From assembly GCA_029061255.1 (NCBI GenBank), contig JAIDSL010000097.1:1-64000 (forward strand): 64,000 nt of DNA, in the 5' to 3' direction. Of the stretch, positions 18,227-28,500 are shown piece by piece (position 1 is the stretch's first letter; every line of letters begins with the position of its first letter). Source of the stretch: Muribaculaceae bacterium. Lineage in GTDB: Bacteria; Bacteroidota; Bacteroidia; Bacteroidales; Muribaculaceae. Below the pieces are notes generated by a model. It was not told the DNA's origin and searched no databases. It worked only from the letters and a program-made list of their open reading frames with translations. Position numbers and translations under genes: made by a program.

Positions 18227-19804
18227 ATGGCAGGAGGAGGAAACAACGTAGCAAGAATGTCGCCAAGGCAGAGGATGATCAATCTTATGTATATCGTCCT
18301 TACAGCCATGCTCGCACTCAACGTGTCGAGCGACGTGCTGAATGGCTTCACTCAGGTTCAGGATTCCCTGCATCGCACCAACGACAATCTTACTACTAAA
18401 AATAAAATACAGTTCGACTATCTGGCGGAACTCTATGAGAAGAATCCCGCCAAGGCCGGCCCTTGGTATGAGAAGGGAAATACCCTTCACGAGAATACCG
18501 GGAAGCTTTATGGCCTTATAGAGGAAATAAAGACTGACATTGCTATCAAGGCGGATGGAAAGAAAGGGGATTACACTAATCTCACTAATCTCGACGACCT
18601 GGAGGCTGCCTCTGCAGTGCTCCTTAATCCTGCTACCAAGCGGGGCGAGAAGCTCCGTGAGGCTATTGACCAATACAGGGTCTATGTCACTGCCCTTATT
18701 CCTGACACGGTGAAGCGCAACGTCATCAACGAGATGCTTTCCACCAAAGCCGCGGATGTGAAAGGCACTGTCGGCGAAGTGAAGTGGGAGGAGAAGCTAT
18801 TCGACAATATGCCGGCTATTGCTGCTGTGACAATGCTCACAAAACTGCAAAATGACGTGAACCAGGCGGAGAGTGAGGCATTGTCAAACTTGATTACTAA
18901 CATTGACATTGGCGATGTGCGTGTCAACGAACTTAGTGCCTACGTGCTCCCGAATTCCAACATGGTGATGCGCGGGGGAAAATACTCTGCCAAGATTGTG
19001 CTTGCGGCGATTGACACCACAATGCGACCTGAAATCTTCATCAATGGCCAGAAACTTGGAAATCCTGATGGCCTCTATGAGTTTACAGCCGGCCAGACCG
19101 GTGCACATGAATATTCAGGCTATTTGGAGGTGAAGAAAGGTGACGGCACTCTCGAAAAGCATGAGTTTAAGTCGCAATATAATGTGATCGAGCCTATGGC
19201 CACCATATCGCCGACAATGATGAATGTGCTCTATGCCGGTATCGACAACCCTATTTCAATCTCAGTTCCCGGCGTGCCGATGACTGCGCTTACAGCTACG
19301 ATGACCAATGGCGCGCTCACCCGCAGTGGCGACTATTGGATAGCCCGCCCTACGAAAGTGGGGGAGAACGCTGTGATCAATGTGTCGGCTTCAGTCGACG
19401 GGCATAGCCAGAATGTAGGCAGCATGACTTTCCGCATTCGGCAGCTCCCTGACCCGACAGCCTACATCTCAGTGAAGGATGCCCAGGGTAATCCTTCGGT
19501 CTACAAGGGTGGACCGAAGCGCATCAGCAAGGCTGCCCTCATGGCTTGCGAGGGACTCTCCGCATCAGTCGATGATGGTATACTCGATGTGGCTTACACC
19601 GTGGTGTCATTCTCAACGGTGTTCTTCGATTCGATGGGTAATGCAATCCCGGAGGTGAGCGATGGCTCAAAATTCTCCGCAAGACAAAAGGAACAATTCC
19701 GCCGACTGAAAAATGGTCAGCAATTCTTTATATCAGATGTAAAGGCGAAAGGTCCTGACGGGATCACCCGCACCATATCGCCTATGCAGGTGGTGCTTAA
19801 CTAA
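18227..19804 (+). CDS. porM: PorM/GldM motor protein of type IX secretion
   Basis: 525 residues with one N-terminal transmembrane helix (about 16-36; PRQRMINLMYIVLTAMLALN is diagnostic of GldM) and four periplasmic domains known from the family: a helical D1, then beta-rich D2-D4 (NSNMVMRGGKYSAKIVL, ISPTMMNVLYAGIDNPISIS, GPKRISKAALMACEGLSA). PorM dimers span the periplasm and pass torque from PorL to the PorK-PorN ring. It sits between porL and porN. The C-terminal residues DGITRTISPMQVVLN are typical of the family end. Confidence 0.95.
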   Translation: MAGGGNNVARMSPRQRMINLMYIVLTAMLALNVSSDVLNGFTQVQDSLHRTNDNLTTKNKIQFDYLAELYEKNPAKAGPWYEKGNTLHENTGKLYGLIEEIKTDIAIKADGKKGDYTNLTNLDDLEAASAVLLNPATKRGEKLREAIDQYRVYVTALIPDTVKRNVINEMLSTKAADVKGTVGEVKWEEKLFDNMPAIAAVTMLTKLQNDVNQAESEALSNLITNIDIGDVRVNELSAYVLPNSNMVMRGGKYSAKIVLAAIDTTMRPEIFINGQKLGNPDGLYEFTAGQTGAHEYSGYLEVKKGDGTLEKHEFKSQYNVIEPMATISPTMMNVLYAGIDNPISISVPGVPMTALTATMTNGALTRSGDYWIARPTKVGENAVINVSASVDGHSQNVGSMTFRIRQLPDPTAYISVKDAQGNPSVYKGGPKRISKAALMACEGLSASVDDGILDVAYTVVSFSTVFFDSMGNAIPEVSDGSKFSARQKEQFRRLKNGQQFFISDVKAKGPDGITRTISPMQVVLN

Positions 19805-19812
19805 ATATGGGA

Positions 19813-19832
19813 CGGCGGTTTCCCAACCGCCG
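19813..19832 (+). other. Intercistronic hairpin between porM and porN
   Basis: CGGCGGTT and AACCGCCG form an 8-bp perfect GC-rich stem with a 4-base loop. No T tract follows, so it is unlikely to be a full terminator; it may be an RNA-processing or stability element. Confidence 0.6.
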
Positions 19833-19846
19833 AAATTAAAAAGATT

Positions 19847-21025
19847 ATGTTGAAAGTACTTAAGAAAATACTCCCTATAGCCGCTCTTGCGGTCACTGTC
19901 CTCTCCACTGTGGCGCAGGATAATACCGGCGTAGTGCGCAGAAGTGGAGCTTCCAAGCGCGGGCAGAAACAGGAAGAGACCACGGGCCCCAAGATCACTG
20001 ACAGAATGCAGGGATTTTTCGATAGCCCCAAGACCCATGATGCCGACCTTGCATATATGCGTGAGATCTATCGCCAGCTCGACCTAAAGAACGTGCCGGA
20101 AAACACTCCGTTGTATTTCCCGGAAGATGTAGTAGACGGTCAACAGAATCTTTTCCGCATCATACTTGGATTGGTAGTGGATGGTAAAATTCCTGCCTTT
20201 GAGTATCTTGATGGCAGGGAGGTCTTCACGGACCAATATAAGGTGAAGGTCGGCGAGATGCTGGACCGCTTCGACATTATGTATCAGAAGCAAGGCGAAG
20301 GAGATCGCGCCACTTATACGATAGAGGAGGCCGATGTCCCGACCGGGCAGGCTTTGAAATACTATATAATTGAGAAATGGGAGTTTGACCGCAGGAGCAA
20401 TCAGATGAAGACTTTCGTGGAGGCTATCTGCCCCGTGCTCACCAGGACGGATGATTTTGGAGGCTCTGCCAATTATCCTATGTTTTGGGTGAAATTTGAC
20501 CAGTTGCGCCCCTATCTGGCTCAGCAATACGTATTCTTGACCGACGATAACAATCTCCCACAGTATAGCCTCGACGATTATTTCAATCTTGGGATGTATA
20601 AGGGGGAGATCTATAAGACCAAGAATCTCCGCAATCTGTCGATGGCGCAGATGTTTCCGGATGAAGATGATTTGAAGCGTGCACAGGACAGCATTGACAC
20701 GCGTCTTCGTGAATTCGGCAAGAACCTTTGGGTGCCAACACGCGATGAGTATCTTGCGATGCGAGATGCTGAGGAAGAAGCTGCGGCAGCACGCGAGCTT
20801 GCATTGGCAAATGGAGATTCAATTCCGGAGAGGACTGTGGTGACAGCCGATGAGGAAACGCCGTCTGTCAAGACGCGGGCATCGAAGCGTTCCGGCAGAA
20901 AGAAGTCGTCGTCAGCCGCCTCCAAGAAGAAGCCGAGCACTCCAAAGGTATCCAAACCTAAATCTTCAAGTCCCACTCCCTCAAATTCGAATGCCGCCAA
21001 ATCCGTGCGCCGCCGCAAACGATAA
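19847..21025 (+). CDS. porN: PorN/GldN periplasmic ring protein of type IX secretion
   Basis: 392 residues with a signal peptide (cleavage near STVAQ). The core is typical of GldN: LKNVPENTPLYFPEDVVDGQ, IPAFEYLDGREVFTD, YYIIEKWEFDRRSNQM and YPMFWVKFDQLRPYL. PorN binds the PorK lipoprotein to form the 32-34-mer ring. The last about 75 residues are a basic, low-complexity tail of Lys, Arg, Ser and Pro (SKRSGRKKSSSAASKKKPST), longer than needed for the core and probably disordered. It ends the secretion operon; a long-loop terminator lies 55 bases downstream. Confidence 0.93.
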   Translation: MLKVLKKILPIAALAVTVLSTVAQDNTGVVRRSGASKRGQKQEETTGPKITDRMQGFFDSPKTHDADLAYMREIYRQLDLKNVPENTPLYFPEDVVDGQQNLFRIILGLVVDGKIPAFEYLDGREVFTDQYKVKVGEMLDRFDIMYQKQGEGDRATYTIEEADVPTGQALKYYIIEKWEFDRRSNQMKTFVEAICPVLTRTDDFGGSANYPMFWVKFDQLRPYLAQQYVFLTDDNNLPQYSLDDYFNLGMYKGEIYKTKNLRNLSMAQMFPDEDDLKRAQDSIDTRLREFGKNLWVPTRDEYLAMRDAEEEAAAARELALANGDSIPERTVVTADEETPSVKTRASKRSGRKKSSSAASKKKPSTPKVSKPKSSSPTPSNSNAAKSVRRRKR

Positions 21026-21079
21026 TAAATAATTTCTGCGTTCCCTCTGCCGGTTCCATGTGTCAGTCGGAGAAAAGTA

Positions 21080-21158
21080 AAATTCTGCGCCTAAATTCTA
21101 TATTCCTTCAGCAATGCTTTGTCTGAATGAGTTTGGATTTTTAGGCGCAGAATTTTTT
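21080..21158 (+). terminator. Terminator after the type IX secretion operon
   Basis: AATTCTGCGCCTAAA and TTTAGGCGCAGAATT form a 15-bp stem with a loop of about 45 bases, followed by seven Ts. The long loop is unusual but the T tract fits a plus-strand terminator. The rest of the 21026-21429 gap is AT-rich leader. Confidence 0.65.
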
Positions 21159-21159
21159 T

Positions 21160-21429
21160 GTATTGGCTCAGGAGGGGAACTGGCAGATGGGGCGCAGATT
21201 GATGGGAACCGGCAGATTGGGCGATTGACGTTATCAGGAGAAATATAAAAAACGATAAAATTGGTATAATTTTGTAATATTTAAGAATATTTAACATTTC
21301 GGGGGGGTAATTGCAAAATTATGTGTAATTTTGCACAATTATTTCAAATCAAAATCACAACCTTTGATTGAAAAATTCGAACAACATTAACAAAAAACAA
21401 TTTGATTATAAAAAAATATTGACAAAAAG
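21160..21429 (+). promoter_or_regulatory. AT-rich leader region of the giant surface-protein operon
   Basis: This gap holds two TAATTTTG boxes (21267-21274 and 21326-21333), neither with a well-placed -33 box, and a run of seven G (21301-21307). An A-rich stretch precedes the start at 21430. The promoter must lie here, but I cannot say which box is used. Confidence 0.4.
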
Positions 21430-22983
21430 ATGAAAGTTTGTTATCAACGACTGGCGATAGCTGCAATAGCCTTCGTGGCTATTGTCGTATTTGCTGTGTC
21501 GGCACAAGCCGCCGAACTTGTGGTTAGAGATTTCCGGATGCTGCCGACAGACCAGACGGCAATCAACAGCGCCACCATGAAGAAAGACCAGAACGGTAAG
21601 ACGGCTGCGCTTATCAAGATTTACACGCGACTTAATGAAACGCAGACCTATTTCGACAATGGCGTTATGGGTATCGTGGCAAGGGAAAACAAACCGGGTC
21701 AGATCTGGCTCTACATTCCGGCAAGATCCCAGTCGATTCAGATCACAAACCGCAACTATCCTCCCCTCAAATACTTCTTTGAAGAAGAAATACAGGCCGG
21801 TAAGACCTACTCAATGCAGCTTACAGCCGAAGGAAAGGTAGTCAATCTTGTAGCCAATGTGCGTCATGCCCCCATTTACGTGGATGGTGACTCCGCAGGA
21901 GTAAGCCCCCTCGAGATCTATCTCGGTTATGGAGAGCATGAAGTCCGCGCCCAGCAAGGCATGATGATCTATCAGGGCATCATCAATGTCACCAAGGATG
22001 GATCCACCCGATTTGAGCTCCCGATGGAAGACGAGAGCCGCAAATATTCCGATGTCACCGTCACTGTCCCCGGCAATGCTGATATCTACTTTGAAGGAAA
22101 CAAGGTCGGCGTAGGAGAGTGGACCCAGCGTCTTCTGGGCGGACAATACTCAGTGGAAGTGAAGAAGGAGAACTGTGAAAACCAGATTGTCAATTTCCTT
22201 GCGGTAGCAGGAAAGCCGACACTGGTGGAGTGTCCTGCCCCGGTCCCTTATCGCGGTTATCTTTCTGTTGATGTCAGTCCAAGCACGGGCGCAAAGATCT
22301 TCGATGGCGACACGATCGTGGCTGAGCACCGCCTCAGCAAGCTCCTCAATGTAGGCAACTACACTTATGAGTTCCGGCGCAATGGTTACGTGCCTGTCAC
22401 CAAGACATTCCACGTCTCGCGAAATGAAGAGACCACCGACACCGTGCTGATGCACCGTATCCAGTATATCCGTCCAAATTCTTGCTATGGTGATATTGCC
22501 TTCACCTATGGCACGATATTTGGGGTCAGTGCCCGCATTGGCGGTTTCTTCCACAACATCAACCTTGAGGCAGGCTACACACTTGGTCTCGGACGAAGCG
22601 GCGATGTCTACTGGTTTGAGAATGGCGCCGAAGGCTCTTCAGGTATATATGAAAATAAATGTACCTATACGATGGATGAGATCACTGCCAAGGCAGGCTA
22701 TCAGCTCAGCTTCCTTAACCGTATCGGTCTGACACCCCGGTTGGGATATATGATGCAGCGTCTGCGTGGAGGCTTGCACGGCAATGGCGCAATGTGCCAT
22801 AATCTGACAATCGGGGCACGCCTCGTATTCAAGCCTGTGCCATATTTCGGTATCTTCATCGAGCCGGAATATGCTGTTCCGGTTGTTGTCAATCAGCTTT
22901 ATTCCGACATCGCGTCGCAAGGTGGATTCTCTAAAGGAGGATTCTACGTCAGCGCCGGATTGTCGTTCAGTATAAGTCTATGA
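21430..22983 (+). CDS. PEGA-domain protein with C-terminal outer-membrane barrel
   Basis: 517 residues with a signal peptide (about 1-28, ending SAQA). The middle contains three PEGA-like beta repeats: APIYVDGDSAGVSPLEIYLG (about 150), ADIYFEGNKVGV (about 218) and a third near 280-340 (GAKIFDGDTIVAEHRL, then NYTYEFRRNGY). Residues about 350-517 look like an eight-strand outer-membrane barrel with alternating strands and aromatic belts (YGDIAFTYGTIFGVSARIGG; GLTPRLGYMMQRL; GGFYVSAGLSFSISL). PEGA domains are usually carbohydrate or wall-facing surface modules. It heads a five-gene run and lies 22 bases before the BACON gene. It could be the membrane anchor for the secreted proteins downstream; this is inference from position. 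Confidence 0.8.
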   Translation: MKVCYQRLAIAAIAFVAIVVFAVSAQAAELVVRDFRMLPTDQTAINSATMKKDQNGKTAALIKIYTRLNETQTYFDNGVMGIVARENKPGQIWLYIPARSQSIQITNRNYPPLKYFFEEEIQAGKTYSMQLTAEGKVVNLVANVRHAPIYVDGDSAGVSPLEIYLGYGEHEVRAQQGMMIYQGIINVTKDGSTRFELPMEDESRKYSDVTVTVPGNADIYFEGNKVGVGEWTQRLLGGQYSVEVKKENCENQIVNFLAVAGKPTLVECPAPVPYRGYLSVDVSPSTGAKIFDGDTIVAEHRLSKLLNVGNYTYEFRRNGYVPVTKTFHVSRNEETTDTVLMHRIQYIRPNSCYGDIAFTYGTIFGVSARIGGFFHNINLEAGYTLGLGRSGDVYWFENGAEGSSGIYENKCTYTMDEITAKAGYQLSFLNRIGLTPRLGYMMQRLRGGLHGNGAMCHNLTIGARLVFKPVPYFGIFIEPEYAVPVVVNQLYSDIASQGGFSKGGFYVSAGLSFSISL

Positions 22984-23005
22984 AACGATTAATATTACTT
23001 CAAAA

Positions 23006-24445
23006 ATGAGCAAACGTATCAATCATCTAAAACTGATTCTTTACTCGCTCCCTCTATTGATGGCTGCGTCTTGCGACACGAAGGATGATGGAGTTTTCTT
23101 TGTAGGTTCCGAACCAAAGGAAACGGAATTCCTGAATGTGGATCAGGCTCAGCTTACATTCGCTCCTGAGGGAGCCACTTATCAGATTCAAATCACTTCC
23201 ATTGCATCGTGGGAAGTGACCTTGGCCAACAACAATGCCGGACAATTCTCCGTCACTCCTACTTCAGGCAAGGGTGATGGGGTTGTCACTGTCACTGCCA
23301 AGGCTAATCCTACGGCTGCCAGCTATACCGCGGATCTGCAGATTCGTCCGCTGAACTTTGAGATGGACCCTGTGTCGGTCGTTCTTCGCCAGACCAACAC
23401 TACATTTTCCATCGATACATATCCGACTGGAGATGCAATCCCGGAAGAGGGTGGCTCGACCACCATGACTGCCTATAGTTCTCTCAACTGGGTGTTGGAG
23501 GTTGTGGAGCACGATGCAGATCACAATGTTGGTGACCCGGAATGGCTTACGATAACCCCCGGAATGGCGGGTGAAGGAAAAGAGGGGAATGCTCCTCAGG
23601 AATTCCGTTTCACTTGGAAACCTAACTATACAAATGTGGACCGCACCATACGATTCCAGTTCAAGCCTTCTTCCACCGAGTTGGAGCTGACCGACCTTCC
23701 GCGTCCCTTTACTTTGACTCAGAGTGCAGGTACTGTCCCGCAGAGTGTGAGATGTGTGGTTGAGAATCTCGACATTGTCAATGCACAGGTGTCGCTGGAA
23801 TATAGTTCCCGCTCTCCGATCAAGGATTGTGGAATATATATCTATAAGGTAGGTACAAACGATGAGAGTGAGTTGATCAATACTTATCGTCCGAAGGCTG
23901 AAGGAGGGGAGTATGCCAAGAATGGCCTGTATTCTATCTCTATTCCTGAGTTGACTGAAGACACAAAGTTCCGCCTTGTGCCATTTTGCGTAAATGAGGT
24001 GGCAGAGATGACGGGCGACTATCGTGAGATCACGACAGGCATCAAGCCGGAAAACATGATGTATGATGGCGTCGCTATTGTCAATGGTAACAGTGGTGTT
24101 ACCATTGATACTGATACCGGGTCAGCTACACTGACAGTGGATGTCACTTCAGATGTCCAGCCCCTTGGCAACAGTCGCATAGCGAGTGCTGTATTGTCGA
24201 TAAATGGAAAGAACATTAACGGATCCGCCACATCGGTTGAAGAAGGAAGATGGCGCTATGTCTTCAAGGCTAATGATCTTATCTCCAACACTTCATACGA
24301 CTATACAATCGTTGTCACAAACAATGATCTTCCCAGAAGCCAAGGCCAGATGCGCAACAAGACAGCCTCAGCCTCCGGAACGCTGAAGACCAAAGGCCGG
24401 ACCCCTGGCGAAGACGACAACGACAAGCCGACCGTCGAAGAATAA
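23006..24445 (+). CDS. BACON-domain lipoprotein
   Basis: 479 residues. The lipobox MAASC puts the lipidated cysteine at residue 23. Two BACON-type beta-sandwich units follow: the first about 45-130 (SIASWEVTLANN, then FSVTPTSGKGDGVVTVTA), the second about 135-240 (SSLNWVLEV, then EWLTITPGMAGEG, ending FTLTQSAG). BACON modules are linked with mucin or glycan contact in gut Bacteroidales. The C-terminal half (about 245-460) has fibronectin-III-like strands and ends in an acidic tail (GEDDNDKPTVEE). It is encoded between the PEGA barrel and the beta-helix protein. A surface lipoprotein is the likely role; its partner is unknown. Confidence 0.85.
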   Translation: MSKRINHLKLILYSLPLLMAASCDTKDDGVFFVGSEPKETEFLNVDQAQLTFAPEGATYQIQITSIASWEVTLANNNAGQFSVTPTSGKGDGVVTVTAKANPTAASYTADLQIRPLNFEMDPVSVVLRQTNTTFSIDTYPTGDAIPEEGGSTTMTAYSSLNWVLEVVEHDADHNVGDPEWLTITPGMAGEGKEGNAPQEFRFTWKPNYTNVDRTIRFQFKPSSTELELTDLPRPFTLTQSAGTVPQSVRCVVENLDIVNAQVSLEYSSRSPIKDCGIYIYKVGTNDESELINTYRPKAEGGEYAKNGLYSISIPELTEDTKFRLVPFCVNEVAEMTGDYREITTGIKPENMMYDGVAIVNGNSGVTIDTDTGSATLTVDVTSDVQPLGNSRIASAVLSINGKNINGSATSVEEGRWRYVFKANDLISNTSYDYTIVVTNNDLPRSQGQMRNKTASASGTLKTKGRTPGEDDNDKPTVEE

Positions 24446-24492
24446 TCACAGTAATCATATAATTCAAATATAACAAATAAAGCATATAAAAC

Positions 24493-25509
24493 ATGAAACG
24501 TATTTTCTCTTTGCTTGCTGTTTGCTTAGTTGGTCTTTCGGCCATAGCGCAGAATGCCGGCATAACTCTTTCGTATAATAAAGGGAAGGAACTGAAATTC
24601 TTTCGTTCCAATCAGTTGATGGAAGCAATTGATGCTGCTGAAATCAACGACACTCTATATTTCTCAGCTGGATCATTCGACTTTTATCAGCTTCCTCAGA
24701 TAAACGACGATTATTATGCGAGGGAATGGTCTAAGCCTCTTGTGGTAATTGGAGCTGGTGCTCAGGATGAAAGCGGAACTTCTGTGTCTATGCCGGGAAC
24801 ATTATTTCTGAAATTCGATGAGACTATTCCTGTTTCGCAAAGGAATGTCTCCTTTGAGGGTATCTATATACCTAACTGGGTATCTCCTGCTTGTGAAGTC
24901 AATAATTTGTCATTCATAAATTTTAGAGGTGATTTCTATGATCGTAATAATTTAATAAAAAATGAATATGATGAAGAAGATTGGGTGAAGCCTCATACAT
25001 ACATAAATAATGTAGTATTTGACCGCTGCTTGATGGATCATATAAATCTTGAGGAAAGGAATGTTAACCAAATCCAGGTCATAAACTCTAAAGTTTCTGA
25101 GGTAAGTGGCCAATGCTCTGAAAAAGATGGTAAGACATTTACGTTGGATCACAGTAGAATCAGAGAGTTGGGTGGAGGATTCATCGGATTAGTACAAAAT
25201 TCTGCGATACATTATGATTATTCAGGCGAAGGTAGCCAGATTAATGCTTCAGGTATGTATAGTAGCTCTAATAGTTCCGTTCGAGATTCCAAGTGTGTTA
25301 CACTTGATGATTTCTATTGGATTGGAGATGAAATGCTAACGTCAAATGACGGTTCTGTGACATTAGCTGACGGTACTATGATGGGTACACTTCCCTCATT
25401 CTCACTCTATCCTTCTTATCCAACTCTTGACCTTAAGGAGAGCGAGATAGATTATGATGGTATCAACGGTAAAGTAGCAATAACAGTAAAACTCCTCGGA
25501 GGAAAATAA
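24493..25509 (+). CDS. Secreted protein of beta-helix type, unknown function
   Basis: 338 residues with a signal peptide ending SAIAQ (about residue 20). The sequence opens like pectate-lyase-fold proteins: FFRSNQLMEAIDAAEINDTLYFSAGSF is the 'generate list of positions, then coils' pattern, and VNNLSFINFRG, INNVVFDRCLMDH, VNQIQVINSKVSEV and FTLDHSRIREL read as successive coils of a right-handed parallel helix. I see no catalytic set of a known polysaccharide lyase and no sorting tail like that of the next gene. It is visibly AT-richer than its neighbours. It lies 24 bases before the giant gene. Confidence 0.7.
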   Translation: MKRIFSLLAVCLVGLSAIAQNAGITLSYNKGKELKFFRSNQLMEAIDAAEINDTLYFSAGSFDFYQLPQINDDYYAREWSKPLVVIGAGAQDESGTSVSMPGTLFLKFDETIPVSQRNVSFEGIYIPNWVSPACEVNNLSFINFRGDFYDRNNLIKNEYDEEDWVKPHTYINNVVFDRCLMDHINLEERNVNQIQVINSKVSEVSGQCSEKDGKTFTLDHSRIRELGGGFIGLVQNSAIHYDYSGEGSQINASGMYSSSNSSVRDSKCVTLDDFYWIGDEMLTSNDGSVTLADGTMMGTLPSFSLYPSYPTLDLKESEIDYDGINGKVAITVKLLGGK

Positions 25510-25533
25510 GAAGCCTGCAAGGCAATATATTAT

Positions 25534-28500
25534 ATGAAAAGAATGAAGACATTACTCAATATAGGCGTCCTGCTGGTGTCTATGAGTGCATTGGCTTCTC
25601 CTTCCGATCCTACACTCTATCAATATTGGCTCGACGCTGACCAGCAATCCCGGAATATCAATACACGGGCTTACAACGCTTCGTCAAATTCGTTGACCAT
25701 AGACGTAGGATCCCTTTCTGAAGGAGGACACGCTCTCCATTACCGGATGGCGACCGAAGATGAAGGCAAGGTGATGTGGGGAAAACCCGTTTCAAAGTAT
25801 TTCTATGTACCCATAGAATCTGACAAATCTAACAGCACCCCTACGGCATACCGTATTATCGTTAACAACGACGTTGTTGAGCAGGGGCAAGTGTCAGGTG
25901 GTTCATCCTTCACAATTTCTCCGACATTCCCTGAAAACAGAGTTCTTTCATTTGTTTCAGATCGTGAATTCAAATATAAGAATGGTACTAAGAACGTCAG
26001 CATGACGGCCAATGGTACATTTACCTACGCAGTTCAATTAATGTCAGATCAGAAGGAATGGGGTGCTCCATTTTTTAAGGAGATTTCTGATCTGGTCACT
26101 ACGGATCTTCCTTATGATTCGATCCAGGTTCCTGAGCGATATACATTTGACAAGGTAAATAATAATAATTTTAAGGCATACCGTTTTAAAAACGACTATT
26201 CCGATTATCTTTATATTACTCCATCTCAGGATTGCAAGGTATCCTTCTATTATGTATCAGATGGGTATCAAGGAAATTTAGGTGGAATAGATAGCTATCA
26301 ACTTCGAAAAGACGAGACTACCCGAGTCAATACAGGATCGCGCGGCAGTGATGTGATGGCGATTTTCTACGATACTCCAATCGATAAAGATAATTCTGCA
26401 AGTGTTATCTCGCTCGACATCATGCTGGAAGATCATCAGGTGGCAAAACCTGTGATCAGGCTTGATCCTGATACCTGGGAAATGACAATAACGTGTCCCG
26501 ACCAGCGTGCCACAATATTCTATACTCTTGACGGCTCAAAAGCTTCTACATCCGGTACTGTTTATACCGGGCCGGTGATACTTGATAAGTTCACACGCGT
26601 CCGTGCCATAGCCGTGGTAGGTGGATATGACGATTCTGAGGAAGAGGACATGCAGTATGGATCCGCACATCTTCGTATCCCTGTGCCGGAACTGAAGTAT
26701 GCAGGAGGTCTTGACAAGAACGAGTTTATCTTCACCAACCGGGTTGATGGAGTGACCACATACTATGCCTTTGGGTATAATAGTGACCTTGAGGATGAAG
26801 GCCTGCGAATTCCATTTGACGGTAATCCATTTAAGATCGAAGACGGAGTGTTCCTGAAAGCTTACTCAGTAAAGGATAATCTCGCAGATTCTGAGCCGTT
26901 TGGAAATTATATATATCTTCGCGATTATGTTGCCCGATCGCCATATCTTTACGATCACCGGTCGGAAGGAGAAGACTATGAATGGTATAGCGACAGAAAG
27001 GAAATGTTTAAGTTGAGCGTTCCTGAAGGTACCGCTTATTATCGCATTTTACCCGGTAAGCAGACTTTTGATCCGGCTGAAGAGATTGTAAAGGATCAAT
27101 GGACTCTATATAACCAAGATGTCAATGACGGATGGATTGAACTGCCAGGGGGAGCCAACAGTGGTAACCAGACGGTTCAGGTTTATGCCGAATCAGAAGA
27201 CAAGGCTCCGTCTGCTGTGACAGATATCTATGTCGACTGGGTTAGGGCAAAGTCTCCAAGGATTGACTACAACAACTATAAGTTGAAGCTCTTTACGGAT
27301 GTGCCGGGTGGTATGATCAAATACAATCTTGGCTACTATAATCCTGATGATGCTAAAGTTTATACTGAAGAAGAGTTCCCTGACGGTATTGACGTTAAGG
27401 AACAATGGCTCGTTACCGCTTTTGTTGAGGCAGAGGGATATAACACTTCTAGTGCGCCGCAGATCAACCGTGACAGCTATAATATTAGTAGTCCTACCAT
27501 TGAGTATCAGGAAGATGGATATCTTCATGTCTATCAAAATGATGAGGGAGTATCGCTTAGGTTGGAGATAGTACCGGCTCAGAGTTATGAGCCAGTCTCT
27601 GAAAATCATATCCGTTTCATCCCTCAGTATAATACCACCATTAAGGCTCAGGCTGTGAAACATGGCAAAAATGATTCCGATTTCTCAGAGAAAACGCATT
27701 GCTCTAAGCCAGTCATTAATGTAGATGGTTACCGCGTATGGTTCGATGAGTATTGGTATGATATGTATTACACTACTGATGGAAGCATGCCTACCAAAGA
27801 ATCTACCCGTTACGAAGGAGAATTCTATGTAGACAAGGCTTGTACAGTGAATGCTGTAAGGTTTGATGATGGACAGATTCCCTCGCTTGCTGAACCTGCA
27901 AAAGTGCTTGATCAGACAGTGAAGCCTGAGATGGAATTCAATTTCTCTATCCAGCAGACTGAGGAAGGTCCAAAAGAGATCAGAAAAATTAGGCTCAGTT
28001 GCTCTACCAACAACTCCAGAATTTACTATTCACTCGGTAGAGGCGTTAGTGATGACTCAAGGACACTCTATGACCCATCCGAGTGGGAAGGTATTGATGT
28101 AGGTACCAATAATTATGTATATGCTTATGCTGAGGCCGACGACTACCGCCGATCCGAGGAAGTGTCCTTCGATATGAGAGATGGCTATCTTTCGACTCCT
28201 CAAATAGAAGTAAAGGATGGAGTCGTAGAGATATGGCACGATGATCCTAATGTGACAATCGTCCCTGAGTTCACTCCTTGGCAAGAATACACATATGTTC
28301 ATGACGATGAGAATAATAAAGTGACATGTACCGTGGCTTATGATTCTCAAGTTAAAGCTCATGTTGAGAAGCCCGGTTATATACCATCTGATAATGTCGA
28401 AAGAGAACCTTGCTCTAAGCCACAGATATATGTAGATGAATATAGGGTATGGATGGATGAGTCTTGGTATGAAATATATTATACCATTGATGGTAGTACT

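Noticed and set aside
24082..24107. 10-bp inverted repeat (CAATGGTAAC / GTTACCATTG) in the BACON gene
   Set aside because: It lies mid-gene with no neighbouring structure; the encoded protein reads normally, so chance or codon use is enough.
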